The notes: generated from the sequence alone by a model not told the origin. A stretch of 64,000 bases of DNA from Sipunculus nudus (GCA_026874595.1 CM049319.1:21377601-21441600), one strand, 5' to 3'; positions 33,039 through 47,996 are shown, counted from the first letter of the stretch. Numbers and translations: made by a program.

Positions 33039-35210
33039 ATGGAAACGTTAGAGTCACTTGTTAGATGCGGACAGGCCTTGGGGCTTAAGGACCAGGCTTT
33101 ACAAGATTATGTTGAGGCTAGACGGCGTGCGGATGAGGAACGTGAGGAAAGAGCTAGGCAACGTGAAATAGAGAAGGAACAGCGGGAATTAGAGCGTGAG
33201 CAGCGGGAATTAGAGCGCGAGCGAGAGGCTAGAGCCCACGAATTAGATTTTCTAAGGTTAAAGTCTGACTCTGGGGTTAAGGAGGAGAGAAGTAGGGATG
33301 TATTCCCGAAAATCCAGCTTCCCCCTTTTGATGAGGCTCACGATCAGCTAGATGCGTTTCTTGAGCGATTTGAACGATTAGCTGTATGTCAAGGCTATGA
33401 TAGGGAGAATTGGGCGTTACACCTGAGTCCGTTACTGCGGGGTAAGGCGCTAGGGACTTACACACAGTTATCGGTTAGTGAGGCCATGGATTACGATAAG
33501 TTAAAGATAGCCTTGTTAAAGCGATACCAAATGACCGAAGAGGGTTATCGACACAAGTTTCGGACTTGTAGGCCTGAGCGAGGCGAAACGCCGAGTCAGT
33601 TTGCGGTGAGACTGAGTGGATACCTAGACCATTGGATAGGGATGGCAGGGGTCGGAGGTGACTACGACGGGGTAGTTAACCTGTTGATGTGTGAGCAGTT
33701 CGTAAACTGCTGTAGTAGGGATCTCTCTATGTTTTTGAAAGAGAGACGGTGTCGTGACTTTGATAGTATGGTAGACATAGCCGAGAGTTATACGGAGGCT
33801 CACGGTGTACACAGCCTTACAGCAGGTCCTCGTTATGGCAATAATGTGCCGCGTCCAGCGCAACCGGTATCTCAGCCTAGAGAGAAGCGAGAGGTTGAGC
33901 GCAGTCCGGGCGGTCAGACATTTAAGCCATCAGGAGGCATCAGATGTTATTTATGTAATGAACTGGGACATAAGGCGCGGGAATGTAAGACTAGTGCCCG
34001 GTCGAGGCCTAGGTCTTCCCCTCAAGTAGGGCGTGCTGCTGGCGATCAGCAGAGGTATAGGACTAATTTTAGCCCCCCGTATAACCCAAAACAGAAACCG
34101 GAGACTATGTCAATGGCAGTAGTCGAGGCGGAAACGGAGACAGTCGGTGCGGTGAAACCGAAAGGAGAAACTCCGAGTCAGTCGTTAGGATTTGCTGCCC
34201 AGACAGAAGGCGGAATCTCGTTACCTGTGTGTGAAGGGCTGGTGAATGGTAAGTCAGCGAGGGTGCTGCGGGATTCGGGATGTTCCTCGGCAGGAATACG
34301 TGAGTCGTACGTGGAGCCGAATCAGTTCACCGGACACCAGGTCGAGTGTAGGTTGTTCGACGGGTCTGTAAGACAATTTCCTACGGCTAGGATTAATGTG
34401 GACTGTGCGTACTTTGTCGGTACTATCGAGGCAATGGTGGTCGGGGATGCTGTATGTGATTTAGCGCTAGGTAACGTAGCGGGAGCGCGTGATCCGTATG
34501 ATCCGGACCCGACGTGGAAGTCTGAGCGGTCCTCAGGCATAGTGTGTGACGGTGTAGAGTCACAAAAGGAGGTGTCGTCCGCGGTGGAGACACGGAGCGC
34601 TGCACGAGAGAAACAGATACCGACGCGTAGCTTGAATGTTGCAAGCCCAGTTGCCGATGTGAGTCCGGCCGAATTTTTGAAGGCGCAGGAGGAGGATGGG
34701 TCTTTAGCGCCGTATTGGAGGCTAGCTAGAGAGGCTAGAAATGATAGTCCATTTAGAATTGAGGACGGATATTTAGTTCGGGTTGTGAGTGATAAACGGG
34801 GAGATCAAGATGGATCTCGAGTGGTGGTACCTCAGACGTTACGGTACGACGTAATGAGGATGGGCCACGAAGCGGTTATGGCGGGCCATCAGGGCATAGA
34901 CAAAACGCACGACCGCGTGAGAACTCAGTTTTTCTGGAAAGGGATGTATAATGACATTGCTGAGTTTTGCAAGTCCTGTCCCATTTGCCAGAAAACCATA
35001 CCGAAAGGCAAGGTGCCTGGAGCTACGTTAGGCCAGATGCCATTAATTGATGAGCCCTGGCGTAGAATTTCGATGGATCTGGTTGGGCCGATCCATCCAG
35101 CGTCTGAGAGAGGTCACAGGTATATTCTGACCGTTATGGATTATGCCACTAGATATCCGGAGGCTGTTGCTTTAAAGAACATAGATCAGTCTCTGTGGCT
35201 GATGCGCTAG
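33039..35210 (+). pseudogene. gag-pol: U2 inner Gag-PR-IN(N-terminal), frameshifted
   Basis: The predicted protein is identical to U1 over 723 residues, including the zinc knuckle, DSG protease motif, HHCC site and first IN Asp. The same integrase frameshift is present. Confidence 0.92.
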
Positions 35211-36628
35211 TTGATATTTATGCGCGGTTAGGAGTGCCGTCAGAGGTGCTTACTGACATGGGAACACAATTTACGTCAGACCTCATGCGAGAAGTTAGCC
35301 GTGTTTTGTCTGTAAGACAGCTCACCACTACTCCTTACCATCCTATGTGCAACGGAATGGTGGAGAGATTCAATGGAACGTTAAAGTTAATGTTGAAACG
35401 GATGTGCGAGGAAAGACCGCGAGATTGGGATCGGTACCTCAGCGCCGTGCTTTTTGCGTACCGAGAAGCGCCACATGAGAGCACAGGGTTCTCACCCTTT
35501 GAGTTGCTCTATGGTAGGATCGTTAGAGGACCGATGCGGATTCTAAGGGATCTGTGGACCAAGCGAGATACTAGCGTCGAGACTAAAACCACGTACCAAT
35601 ACGTCCTGGACCTACAAGACAAACTAAGCGACACATGCGCGTTAGCTAGAGAGGCGTTGAACAAATCAGCGAACAGACACAAACTGTTATATGATAGAGG
35701 TAAATGCACGCGCAGGTTTGAGGCCGGAGACGAAGTTTTGTTGTTACTCCCGACGGAGCGGAACAAATTAATGGTACAGTGGAAAGGCCCCTATACTATT
35801 GTAAACAGGGTTGGGGACTTAGACTATCGGATTAAGATTGGCGATAAGGTTAAAACCTTCCACGTGAATATGCTGAAACGGTACCATGCTAGAAACGAGC
35901 CCCAGCATATTCTGGCAGCGGTAGCCAAGGGCGCACCTGATTCTATACATGATCCTGACGGTGTAGACGGGGAAACAGAGCCTCCCGTGTTCGGAGAGTT
36001 AAACCCAGAAGGGATTGATGAGGATGCCCACATGTCGTTACCGTCGTATGCGCGCCGCCAGACTGAGCGAGATGTTCAGGTAAATGCTGACCTAGGCAAG
36101 TGTCAGCGCCGTGAAATACTCAGTCTGCTTAGGCAATATGGGGATGTATTCACAGATGTACCCAAGCTTACCAATGTTGTAGAATGTAGCATTAAACTCT
36201 CATCTGATGTACCTGTAAAAACTAGGCCCTATAGGGTGCCTTTTGAACTGCGAGAGACAATGCGAACAGAAATCCAGGAAATGTTAAACTTAGGCATTAT
36301 TGAACAGTCAGATTCTAGCTATGCGTCCCCCTGTATCCTGCTTAGGAAACCTGACGGTAAGACTAGATTCGTGATAGACTACCGAAAGCTGAACCAATCA
36401 GTCGTGTTCGATCCTGAACCCATGCCGGATCCAGAAACACTTTTTGTCGAAGTCGCGAAAAGCCAGTATTTTACAAAGCTTGACCTGACGAAAGGTTACT
36501 GGCAGATCCCTGTTTCTGAGGAATCCAGGGATAAGACGGCCTTTGTTACACCCGATGGCCATTACCAATTTAGGGTTATGCCATTCGGCCTGATAACTGC
36601 CGGAGCGGTTTTCACCCGCATGAATTGA
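35195..36628 (+). pseudogene. pol: U2 inner IN(C-terminal)-RT, truncated
   Basis: Same as U1 protein by eye. Junction to host flank at 36,623/36,624, stop 2 codons later. Confidence 0.9.
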
Positions 36629-36707
36629 AGTAGATATCAGAGTAAAAATTAGGTATTAACTTCCTCTAATGTTTGATATTACTTGATAAGTTTGGGAGTT
36701 GAATATT

Positions 36708-36755
<48 letters not shown>

Positions 36756-39648
36756 ATCAATAGGCATATAAAATTCACTTATTCAGTTTAAAATAAATGC
36801 ACCTACCTCATTATTCGGAGCGCTTTCTCCCTCAACCCCCCCCCCTCGTAGTATTTTACGAACTGTTTTATAATAACATAATACTATAGGCATAACGTAT
36901 CGAGAATTAATTACTTTATAGTAAAAACTTATAATATTGTTTAACGAATATTTATAGTACAAAATCCTGCATCAATGACTGCACAACTAGTAGTAGTACT
37001 ACTAATACTATAATAAAAACAGTAACAGTATATTATATAACTTATAAGTAAATAAAAAACTAATTTAGCCTATATATAATATTATAAAGTAAACAAAGTC
37101 AAACGGAAAACCGGAACTTACCGTTGTATAGGTCGTGTGTTGTTCTTTCACGTCTTGTTTGTTAGATAATTCTCGTGCAAATGACGTGAATACTTAGTAA
37201 TCGGGTCAAAATACCCAAAACATTCGAAATATATGACAACTACGAATATTTTATATCACTTCCGGTCAGATTTCTCTCTATATTTTTAAACTCGTCACTG
37301 TCAGCCAATGAGCGTGCGAGTTACTTGCATGTCGGAGTCATGACAACGATGCTTTGTCGAACATCATGTACCGGGTGACCTGACCGCCTGTTGCACTGTG
37401 TGACCTTTTGTTACGAACTGATACTTTGTAGTGCCACCAAATACTGACCTAGTTATAAATATATGTTTATGTGTATAAGCATTACCACCAGAATCAGACC
37501 AAAGCATTTATGAAGAAATTAATGTGTGCATCAAAATAAATTATCTGTGTCCTCTGATGAAGGATTATTTATGTTACCATGACTTTAAATTTAATTTAAC
37601 ATCCTTTTAAGATACCGCAGTGACGTGTATATACATCTTTGGGCAAGTCCGTTTTACCTTGAACGGACAGAGGATAATGTTTTAATGTAAAAAAGTGAGG
37701 CAGCCGTTCTTTTATAAATTTCAGTTTCACTTTCAAAAAAACAAAACTTTATTCAGGATTGATCTTTGACATTATATTTAATTTATAAAGAGAGGTCTGG
37801 AGGGGGGGGGGGGGTATTTTATTGTATGCCCCCGTGGTTGAAAAAAATGCACTTATTAATATTATAACTAAATTATGCTATATACAAGAAATAAGGTTAA
37901 ATCAATGATTATAGTACTAATATGACTACTTATACAGGTCTACAGTTTCAATACCACTACTACTACTACTACTACAATAATAATTATTATTGCTATTTTT
38001 ATATGCAATGTTTCACAAGTACTACAGTTTCATTATCACTACTACTACTACTACTACTACTAAAATAATAATAATAATTGCTATTTTTATATGGTAAGAT
38101 ACATTTGAAACATATTTCTGAATACAATAAAAAATGGATACAATATAATACTTACTTGGTTCGGGAAGGATTGGCATCAGATATGCAAATAGAGCATATT
38201 TAAATGTCCTGAATTTATAAAAAAAAAATAGTGTAAGAAACTGAAACTGACAAGGTGATTGGTATGCTAAATGCACATATCATGATAACTCGCTAGATCT
38301 GAGCGAGATCCTTCAGTTTACCTCAGGCATTATCATTTAATATCAACTGCACGTGAGGTGTATTTGCTCATTGAGGTCAGGGAGTGCCGTGGGTGTGGTA
38401 AATTTTCACGATTTTTACTTTTTTTCAGTGTTTCACGTGGGTTTCATTTTCGTGTTTTCACCATACAGTAACCTACACGGAGTATATTTATTGATACAGT
38501 ACATTGTATTTGATACGCGCGCAACATCTTAACAATTTGACCTAGATTCAAGAGAATATACAACAATTGGGATAATCACTATGTCCAGTTTAGGTAAATA
38601 AAATAAAACGTTAGATATTTTTCCTCTGCCTGGAGGGTATGCATTCATCCCCGTTCGTATGTGTATTTGTCACATATGGGCGCAATACGCGTGTCCAGAG
38701 ATCCATGCTCTCTCAAGTAAGGGGGGGGGGGGGGGTTGATTATCTTTGGGATTGTTTCTGAATGTATTAAATAAAAAAAAACTGTTTCAGAAATGGATAA
38801 AATAACAAAACTGCTGATAATACGATATGATTTATCCACTTCCACGACACTGTGGTACTCCGCCAATAAACTCTCAAAAAAAAAAATCATGCAAGTTTTA
38901 TAGATTAGAATAATATAGTGGAAACAGTTTTACTTCTTTACTTTTTTACTTCAGTCACGATTACCTGAAAAACACTGAAAAATACCTGAAAAATCCCCGT
39001 CCTAAGAACTGGGTTTATTATTATTGAAACTATATATTCAGAAAATGGGGGGTTGAATGTGGTATATACCTCGTCATAAGTGCCCATGTGTGTGTGTGTG
39101 GGGGGGGGGGGGGAGGGGGGGTGGTCGAAGACCCTTGTTGCGAATGGAAATTGCGACCCTGTGTTCACATCTAAACTCCCGCAAACATGAACAGAACCTC
39201 ATCAAATTATCAGGGCATTTGTGAATAAGCCTGTCTTGGCTCCGGAACATGATCCCGATTCAGGGATACAAAGCGAAAAAAGTATATTGGAAAATGTTGG
39301 TATTTTATTTTTTTTTATGACAGACAGCTGGACAACCTGTTTTTCAGCTTTTAAAGTAATTTACCCGCCAGTTACCGGTAGTTTATTATAACCCTCGATT
39401 TATACAAGTTTATTAATTTTTTTGGGGGGGAGGGGAGGGGGGGGGGGGAAGAAAACACCCACGCATATGCGTATAAAGCGAAATTGTGTTAAAGGGGAAA
39501 TTTGTATTGCATTTAAATTAAGGATTAATTAAATGGGGAGTAACATTCATAACAGAACATCAGAACATAAGCAACTTAAGTGATTACAGAATTATTTATT
39601 CCATGGATTTTTAACCAGGTATTTATAAAATAATACGGACTGGGAGAG
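36624..39648. other. U3 host flank
   Basis: TA run 36,711-36,748; shorter C run near 36,836-36,845; longer G runs near 37,802, 38,721 and 39,100. No gene beyond the candidate minus-strand signals. Confidence 0.85.
37116..37309 (-). promoter_or_regulatory. U3 copy of the minus-strand promoter and donor
   Basis: Inverted CCAAT at 37,305-37,309, the ETS site between, and donor GTAAGT at 37,116-37,121. Confidence 0.4.
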
Positions 39649-40799
39649 TGTCACCAGAAAATCGGTGACAATATGTACGGTGTTTTGTATCATAGTATAA
39701 AGAAGTCTGTTCTCTATTGATATTGACGTGAAGCGTCATCCTAAAGCGTTGACAGGTCTTGATTGTATACATATTGTGTATTCTTGTATGAAATCCCATC
39801 GGCTATCAGCTGATTTATCTGTGTCACGCATTGCGTGTATTACTTCTGGTATGTGGGTCGCCATGGTGACGCTAGCAGTCATACTAGATCACATATATTC
39901 TTATATGGGACACTTGAGCCATAAGCCAATCAGAGAACCGGATCGCCGTACACAGTGCACAGGCGATTGTGACGTGAGGGTTCAGGGGGAGACGCGGGAC
40001 GCTGCGAGGGGGGTAGGGTCTGGAAGCTTGAAGAGGCAGCACGCACGCACGGCAGAAGGAACATTGAAACGCTTAAACCCGCCAGGAACGGCATAGAAGC
40101 AAGCTTCTACATGAGGCAAGGGCCCAGCTCACGAGATCACAGCCGTGCTGCCGACAGAGCATCGGATTGGCGGTAAAGTAAGTGCGCACGCATCACCTGC
40201 CGGCCTAGTTCAGCTTGACCTAGATACATAATTGCTGTAAGCCGTGAAACAATTGATACACGAGTAAGGTCAAGGACTCTTAGCTCATATTTAAACAAAG
40301 AGAGCTATTACCATTCATGTGAACGTAAACCTACACGGGTCGCTGTCAAGCAAGATCAGTTGAAGATCGCTAAACTCAGAAAGACTATATGGTGCTATCC
40401 ATACGCTAGATTCTACACAAAACAGTAACCAGAGATCTCTGAAGGAACTGGACTTTATGGTTTTTTTATACAAATCATGGACTCAGTAAATATCCTGTAA
40501 TTTTAATGTGAAGAACGGTCGTATTGACACATCAACGCACACACTCACATTTGTGTCTCTGTAAGTATTGTCTTGAATTATATTTGTGAATTTAACCTGA
40601 TGTCTCATAGTTTCTATTGATCTGGGTGTATGATTGTCTAGTATTTTTATACACGTCCTTCAAAGAACCTGGAAATGTCACCTGTAATAACCGGGATCTA
40701 ATTTCTTGATTAGTGAATTCAAGTGGCGAGCGTAAACCCATCCTATTGTTTTATAGGATATATCCGTTGTAAAGTTATCACGTTAAGTCAGGGGTGACC
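39649..40799 (+). mobile_element. U3 outer 5' LTR (type A)
   Basis: Copy of the U1 type A LTR. A one-base longer G run opens the spurious frame near 40,010. Confidence 0.85.
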
Positions 40800-41109
40800 T
40801 TGAATGGCGAGCGTGCCAGGATATAATTAGCCTTGAAAAAAAAAACTGGCTAATTACAGTAAGTTTCAGAAATTTTGAACTGAGAAAACAGTACTGAAAT
40901 CAGACGCTCATATACTCAAACTAGAGTTGATCTGAATTAATAATTGGATATGACACCAAACTGATGTTATAGTGTATACTTGCACAATGAAATTACCCCA
41001 CTGTTAGGAGTTAATATTTATTCAGTGAGAATATAACCTGAAGCACAACATTGTTTCAGGATTAGCATATACTTGTAGATTTGGCTAGAACACATGCATG
41101 TTTTGTGAG
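40800..41109 (+). mobile_element. U3 outer PBS and leader fragment
   Basis: PBS at 40,805-40,822; ends GTGAG at 41,105-41,109. Confidence 0.8.
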
Positions 41110-42230
41110 TGTCACCAGGCAATAGGTGACAATATGTACGGTGTTTTGTATCATAGTTTAACGAAGTCTGTTCTCTATTGATATTGACGTGAAGCGTCAT
41201 CCTAAAGCGTTGACAGGTCTTGATTGTATATATATATTGTGTATTCTTGTATGAAATCCCATCGGCTATCAGCTGATTTATCCGTGTCACGCATCGTGTG
41301 TGGGTCGCCATGGTGACGCTAACAGTCAAACTAGGTCACATATATCCTTATATGGGACACTTGAGAAATAAGCCAATCAGAGAACCGGATTGCCGTACAC
41401 AGTGAACAGGCGATTGTGACGTCAGACTTCAAGAAGAGACGCTGAACGTTGGTTCAGTTGGGTATTGAAGCTTGAGGTGGCAGCACGCACGCACGAACAT
41501 TGAAACGCCAGGAACGGCATAGAAGCAAGCTTCTACATGAGGCAAAGACCCAGCTCATGAGAACTCAGCCGTGCTGCCGACAGAGCTTCGTATTGGCGAT
41601 AAAGTGAAAGAGCGCTCGTCACCTGCCGGCCTAGTTCAGCTTGACCTAAATACATAACCGCCGTAAGCCGTGAAACCATTACTACACGAGCAAGGTCAAG
41701 GACTCTAAGCTCTACGTAAACAAAGAGCGCTATTGCATTCATGTGAACGTAAACCTACCCGGGTCGCTGACAAGCAAGATCAGTTGAAGATCGCTAAACT
41801 CAGAAAGACTAGATCTATATGGGGCTAACCATACGCTAGATTCTACACAAAACAGTAACCAGAGATCTCTGAAGGAACTGGACTTTATGGTTTTTTTTAT
41901 ACAAACCATGGACTCAGTAAATATCCTGTAATTTTAATGTGAAGAACGGTCGTATTGACACATCAACGCACACACTCACATTTGTGTCTCTGTAAGTATT
42001 GTCTTGAATTATATTTGTGAATTTAACCTGATGTCTCATAGTTTCTATTGATCTGGGTGTATGATTGTCTGGTATTTTAATACACGTCCTTAAAAGAACC
42101 TGGAAATGTCACCTGTAATGGCCGGGATCTAATTTCTTGATGAGTGAAATCAAGTGGCGAGCGTAAACCCATCGTATGGTTTTATAGGATATATCCGTTG
42201 TAAAGTTTTCACGTTAAGTTAGGGGTGACA
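41110..42230 (+). mobile_element. U3 inner 5' LTR (type B)
   Basis: TGTCACC to GGTGACA; CRE 41,417-41,424; one extra T in the T run near 41,891. Confidence 0.9.
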
Positions 42231-42951
42231 TTGTATGGCGAGCGTGCCAGGATATAATTAGCCTTAAAAAACTGGCTAATTACAGTAAGTTTCAGAAGTT
42301 TTGAACTGAGAAAACAGTACTGAAACCAGACATTCATATACTCAAACTAGAGTTGATCTGAATTAATAATTGGAAATGACACCAAACTGATGTTGTAGTG
42401 TATACTTGCACAATGAAATTACCCCACTGTTAGGAGTTAATATTTATTCAGTGAGAATATTACCTGAAGCACAACATTGTTTCAAGATCGGCATATACCT
42501 TGTAGATTTGGCTAGAACACATGCATGTTTTGTGAGTAATGCTAGTTCAGTGATACCTGGACATCATTATTGGGTTGATATAAACCCAGATTAGAGTGAA
42601 AATTTTTGATGTTGTTAGATACGCCCTGGTATAATTTTTTCTACACTTGTTTGTGATTGGTCACGTGGTAGGGTCTCTTGACAGGTAAGTTTACCCCTCC
42701 CGATTGGCATGGTAATCATAGGTGCATGGTGTTTATATTGATATCTTGATATCCATCCGTCCATCCGTCTGACCCTTCGTCCGACCTTCCGTCCGTCCGT
42801 CCGTATAAGTAGATTTTGATGCGTAGAGCTACCGTAGTGTTATTGTACGGATACCGCCGGTTCGTTAGGTTGGCTTTAACAGTACGTATTTACGGATTTT
42901 TAAGAGCGGATATTACTAGATACTGGAATCTTACTAGGTTAGAGCGTTACC
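42231..42951 (+). mobile_element. U3 inner PBS and leader
   Basis: PBS 42,236-42,253; same stem and CCGT run. Confidence 0.8.
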
Positions 42952-44973
42952 ATGGAAACGTTAGAGTCACTTGTTAGATGCGGACAGGCCTTGGGGCTTA
43001 AGGACCAGGCTTTACAAGATTATGTTGAGGCTAGACGGCGTGCGGATGAGGAACGTGAGGAAAGAGCTAGGCAACGTGAAATAGAGAAGGAACAGCGGGA
43101 ATTAGAGCGTGAGCAGCGGGAATTAGAGCGCGAGCGAGAGGCTAGAGCCCACGAATTAGATTTTCTAAGGTTAAAGTCTGACTCTGGGGTTAAGGAGGAG
43201 AGAAGTAGGGATGTATTCCCGAAAATCCAGCTTCCCCCTTTTGATGAGGCTCACGATCAGCTAGATGCGTTTCTTGAGCGATTTGAACGATTAGCTGTAT
43301 GTCAAGGCTATGATAGGGAGAATTGGGCGTTACACCTGAGTCCGTTACTGCGGGGTAAGGCGCTAGGGACTTACACACAGTTATCGGTTAGTGAGGCCAT
43401 GGATTACGATAAGTTAAAGATAGCCTTGTTAAAGCGATACCAAATGACCGAAGAGGGTTATCGACACAAGTTTCGGACTTGTAGGCCTGAGCGAGGCGAA
43501 ACGCCGAGTCAGTTTGCGGTGAGACTGAGTGGATACCTAGACCATTGGATAGGGATGGCAGGGGTCGGAGGTGACTACGACGGGGTAGTTAACCTGTTGA
43601 TGTGTGAGCAGTTCGTAAACTGCTGTAGTAGGGATCTCTCTATGTTTTTGAAAGAGAGACGGTGTCGTGACTTTGATAGTATGGTAGACATAGCCGAGAG
43701 TTATACGGAGGCTCACGGTGTACACAGCCTTACAGCAGGTCCTCGTTATGGCAATAATGTGCCGCGTCCAGCGCAACCGGTATCTCAGCCTAGAGAGAAG
43801 CGAGAGGTTGAGCGCAGTCCGGGCGGTCAGACATTTAAGCCATCAGGAGGCATCAGATGTTATTTATGTAATGAACTGGGACATAAGGCGCGGGAATGTA
43901 AGACTAGTGCCCGGTCGAGGCCTAGGTCTTCCCCTCAAGTAGGGCGTGCTGCTGGCGATCAGCAGAGGTATAGGACTAATTTTAGCCCCCCGTATAACCC
44001 AAAACAGAAACCGGAGACTATGTCAATGGCAGTAGTCGAGGCGGAAACGGAGACAGTCGGTGCGGTGAAACCGAAAGGAGAAACTCCGAGTCAGTCGTTA
44101 GGATTTGCTGCCCAGACAGAAGGCGGAATCTCGTTACCTGTGTGTGAAGGGCTGGTGAATGGTAAGTCAGCGAGGGTGCTGCGGGATTCGGGATGTTCCT
44201 CGGCAGGAATACGTGAGTCGTACGTGGAGCCGAATCAGTTCACCGGACACCAGGTCGAGTGTAGGTTGTTCGACGGGTCTGTAAGACAATTTCCTACGGC
44301 TAGGATTAATGTGGACTGTGCGTACTTTGTCGGTACTATCGAGGCAATGGTGGTCGGGGATGCTGTATGTGATTTAGCGCTAGGTAACGTAGCGGGAGCG
44401 CGTGATCCGTACGATCCGGACCCGACGTGGAAGTCTGAGCGGTCCTCAGGCATAGTGTGTGACGGTGTAGAGTCACAAAAGGAGGTGTCGTCCGCGGTGG
44501 AGACACGGAGCGCTGCACGAGAGAAACAGATACCGACGCGTAGCTTGAATGTTGCAAGCCCAGTTGCCGATGTGAGTCCGGCCGAATTTTTGAAGGCGCA
44601 GGAGGAGGATGGGTCTTTAGCGCCGTATTGGAGGCTAGCTAGAGAGGCTAGAAATGATAGTCCATTTAGAATTGAGGACGGATATTTAGTTCGGGTTGTG
44701 AGTGATAAACGGGGAGATCAAGATGGATCTCGAGTGGTGGTACCTCAGACGTTACGGTACGACGTAATGAGGATGGGCCACGAAGCGGTTATGGCGGGCC
44801 ATCAGGGCATAGACAAAACGCACGACCGCGTGAGAACTCAGTTTTTCTGGAAAGGGATGTATAATGACATTGCTGAGTTTTGCAAGTCCTGTCCCATTTG
44901 CCAGAAAACCATACCGAAAGGCAAGGTGCCTGGAGCTACGTTAGGCCAGATGCCATTAATTGATGAGCCCTAG
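42952..44973 (+). pseudogene. gag-pol: U3 inner Gag-PR-IN, extra nonsense codon
   Basis: Same domains as U1, but codon 674 (Trp, TGG) is TAG at 44,971-44,973. This stops the frame six residues before the first IN catalytic Asp. The frameshift shared by the other units is still present downstream (near 45,102), so the nonsense change is a later, unit-specific hit. Confidence 0.92.
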
Positions 44974-45107
44974 CGTAGAATTTCGATGGATCTGGTTGGG
45001 CCGATCCATCCAGCGTCTGAGAGAGGTCACAGGTATATTCTGACCGTTATGGATTATGCCACTAGATATCCGGAGGCTGTTGCTTTAAAGAACATAGATC
45101 AGTCTCT

Positions 45108-46541
45108 GTGGCTGATGCGCTAGTTGATATTTATGCGCGGTTAGGAGTGCCGTCAGAGGTGCTTACTGACATGGGAACACAATTTACGTCAGACCTCATG
45201 CGGGAAGTTAGCCGTGTTTTGTCTGTAAGACAGCTCACCACTACTCCTTACCATCCTATGTGCAACGGAATGGTGGAGAGATTCAATGGAACGTTAAAGT
45301 TAATGTTGAAACGGATGTGCGAGGAAAGACCGCGAGATTGGGATCGGTACCTCAGCGCCGTGCTTTTTGCGTACCGAGAAGCGCCACATGAGAGCACAGG
45401 GTTCTCACCCTTTGAGTTGCTCTATGGTAGGATCGTTAGAGGACCGATGCGGATTCTAAGGGATCTGTGGACCAAGCGAGATACTAGCGTCGAGACTAAA
45501 ACCACGTACCAATACGTCCTGGACCTACAAGACAAACTAAGCGACACATGCGCGTTAGCTAGAGAGGCGTTGAACAAATCAGTGAACAGACACAAACTGT
45601 TATATGATAGAGGTAAATGCACGCGCAGGTTTGAGGCCGGAGACGAAGTTTTGTTGTTACTCCCGACGGAGCGGAACAAATTAATGGTACAGTGGAAAGG
45701 CCCCTATACTATTGTAAACAGGGTTGGGGACTTAGACTATCGGATTAAGATTGGCGATAAGGTTAAAACCTTCCACGTGAATATGCTGAAACGGTACCAT
45801 GCTAGAAACGAGCCCCAGCATATTCTGGCAGCGGTAGCCAAGGGCGCACCTGATTCTATACATGATCCTGACGGTGTAGACGGGGAAACAGAGCCTCCCG
45901 TGTTCGGAGAGTTAAACCCAGAAGGGATTGATGAGGATGCCCACATGTCGTTACCGTCGTATGCGCGCCGCCAGACTGAGCGAGATGTTCAGGTAAATGC
46001 TGACCTAGGCAAGTGTCAGCGCCGTGAAATACTCAGTCTGCTTAGGCAATATGGGGATGTATTCACAGATGTACCCAAGCTTACCAATGTTGTAGAATGT
46101 AGCATTAAACTCTCATCTGATGTACCTGTAAAAACTAGGCCCTATAGGGTGCCTTTTGAACTGCGAGAGACAATGCGAACAGAAATCCAGGAAATGTTAA
46201 ACTTAGGCATTATTGAACAGTCAGATTCTAGCTATGCGTCCCCCTGTATCCTGCTTAGGAAACCTGACGGTAAGACTAGATTCGTGATAGACTACCGAAA
46301 GCTGAACCAATCAGTCGTGTTCGATCCTGAACCCATGCCGGATCCAGAAACGCTTTTTGTCGAAGTCGCGAAAAGCCAGTATTTTACAAAGCTTGACCTG
46401 ACGAAAGGTTACTGGCAGATCCCTGTTTCTGAGGAATCCAGGGATAAGACGGCCTTTGTTACACCCGATGGCCATTACCAATTTAGGGTTATGCCATTCG
46501 GCCTGATAACTGCCGGAGCGGTTTTCACCCGCATGAATTGA
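45108..46541 (+). pseudogene. pol: U3 inner IN(C-terminal)-RT, truncated
   Basis: As U1, with one A-to-V substitution in the IN region. Cut at 46,536/46,537. Confidence 0.9.
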
Positions 46542-46620
46542 AGTAGATATCAGAGTAAAAATTAGGTATTAACTTCCTCTTATGTTTGATATTACTTGAT
46601 AAGTTTGGGAGTTGAATATT

Positions 46621-46686
<66 letters not shown>

Positions 46687-47964
46687 ATCAATAGGCATAT
46701 AAAATTCACTTATTCAGTTTAAAATAAATGCACCTACCTCATTATTCAGAGCGCTTTCTCCCTCAACCCCCCCCCCCCCCCGTAGTATTTTACGAACTGT
46801 TTTATAATAACATAATACTATAGGCATAACGTATCGAGAATTAATTACTTTATAGTAAAAACTTATAATATTGTTTAACGAATATTTATAGTACAAAATC
46901 CTGCATCAATGACTGCACAACTAGTAGTAGTACTACTAATACTATAAAAAAACAGTAACAGTATATTATATAACTTATAAGTAAATAAAAAACTAATTTA
47001 GCCTATATATAATATTATAAAGTAAACAAAGTCAAACGGAAAACCGGAACTTACCGTTGTATAGGTCGTGTTTTGTTCTTTCACGTCTTGTTTGTTAGAT
47101 AATTCTCGTGCAAATGACGTGAATACTTAGTAATCGGGTCAAAATACCCAAAACATTCGAAATATATGACAACTACGAATATTTTATATCACTTCCGGTC
47201 AGATTTCTCTCTATATTTTTAAACTCGTCACTGTCAGCCAATGAGCGTGCGAGTTACTTGCATGTCGGAGTCATGACAACGATGCTTTGTCGAACATCAT
47301 GTACCGGGTGACCTGACCGCCTGTTGCACTGTGTGACCTTTTGTTACGAACTGATACTTTGTAGTGCCACCAAATACTGACCTAGTTATAAATATATGTT
47401 TATGTGTATAAGCATTACCACCAGAATCAGACCAAAGCATTTATGAAGAAATTAATGTGTGCATCAAAATAAATTATCTGTGTCCTCTGATGAAGGATTA
47501 TTTATGTTACCATGACTTTAAATTTAATTTAACATCCTTTTAAGATACCGCAGTGACGTGTATATACATCTTTGGGCAAGTCAGTTTTACCTTGAACGGA
47601 CAGAGGATAATGTTTTAATGTAAAAAAGTGAGGCAGCCGTTCTTTTATAAATTTCAGTTTCACTTTCAAAAAAACAAAACTTTATTCAGGATTGATCTTT
47701 GACATTATATTTAATTTATAAAGAGAGGTCTGGAGGGGGGGGTATTTTATTGTATGCCCCCGTGGTTGAAAAAAATGCACTTATTAATATTATAACTAAA
47801 TTATGCTATATACAAGAAATAAGGTTAAATCAATGATTATAGTACTAATATGACTACTTATACAGGTCTACAGTTTCAATACCACTACTACTACTACTAC
47901 TACAATAATAATTATTATTGCTATTTTTATATGCAATGTTTCACAAGTACTACAGTTTCATTAT

Positions 47965-47996
<32 letters not shown>

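Larger units (their letters stand above)
26705..36623 (+). repeat. Tandem unit U2 (9,919 bp)
   Basis: Same layout as U1. The two differ mainly in homopolymer and TA length, plus private changes such as 'aactcaaaaagac' in LTR B of U2. Confidence 0.95.
36624..46536 (+). repeat. Tandem unit U3 (9,913 bp)
   Basis: Same layout. It shares flank variants with U4. Private features are the shortest TA run (38 bp), a nonsense codon in integrase, an A-to-V change in IN (AREALNKSVN) and an 8-T run in LTR B. Confidence 0.95.
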
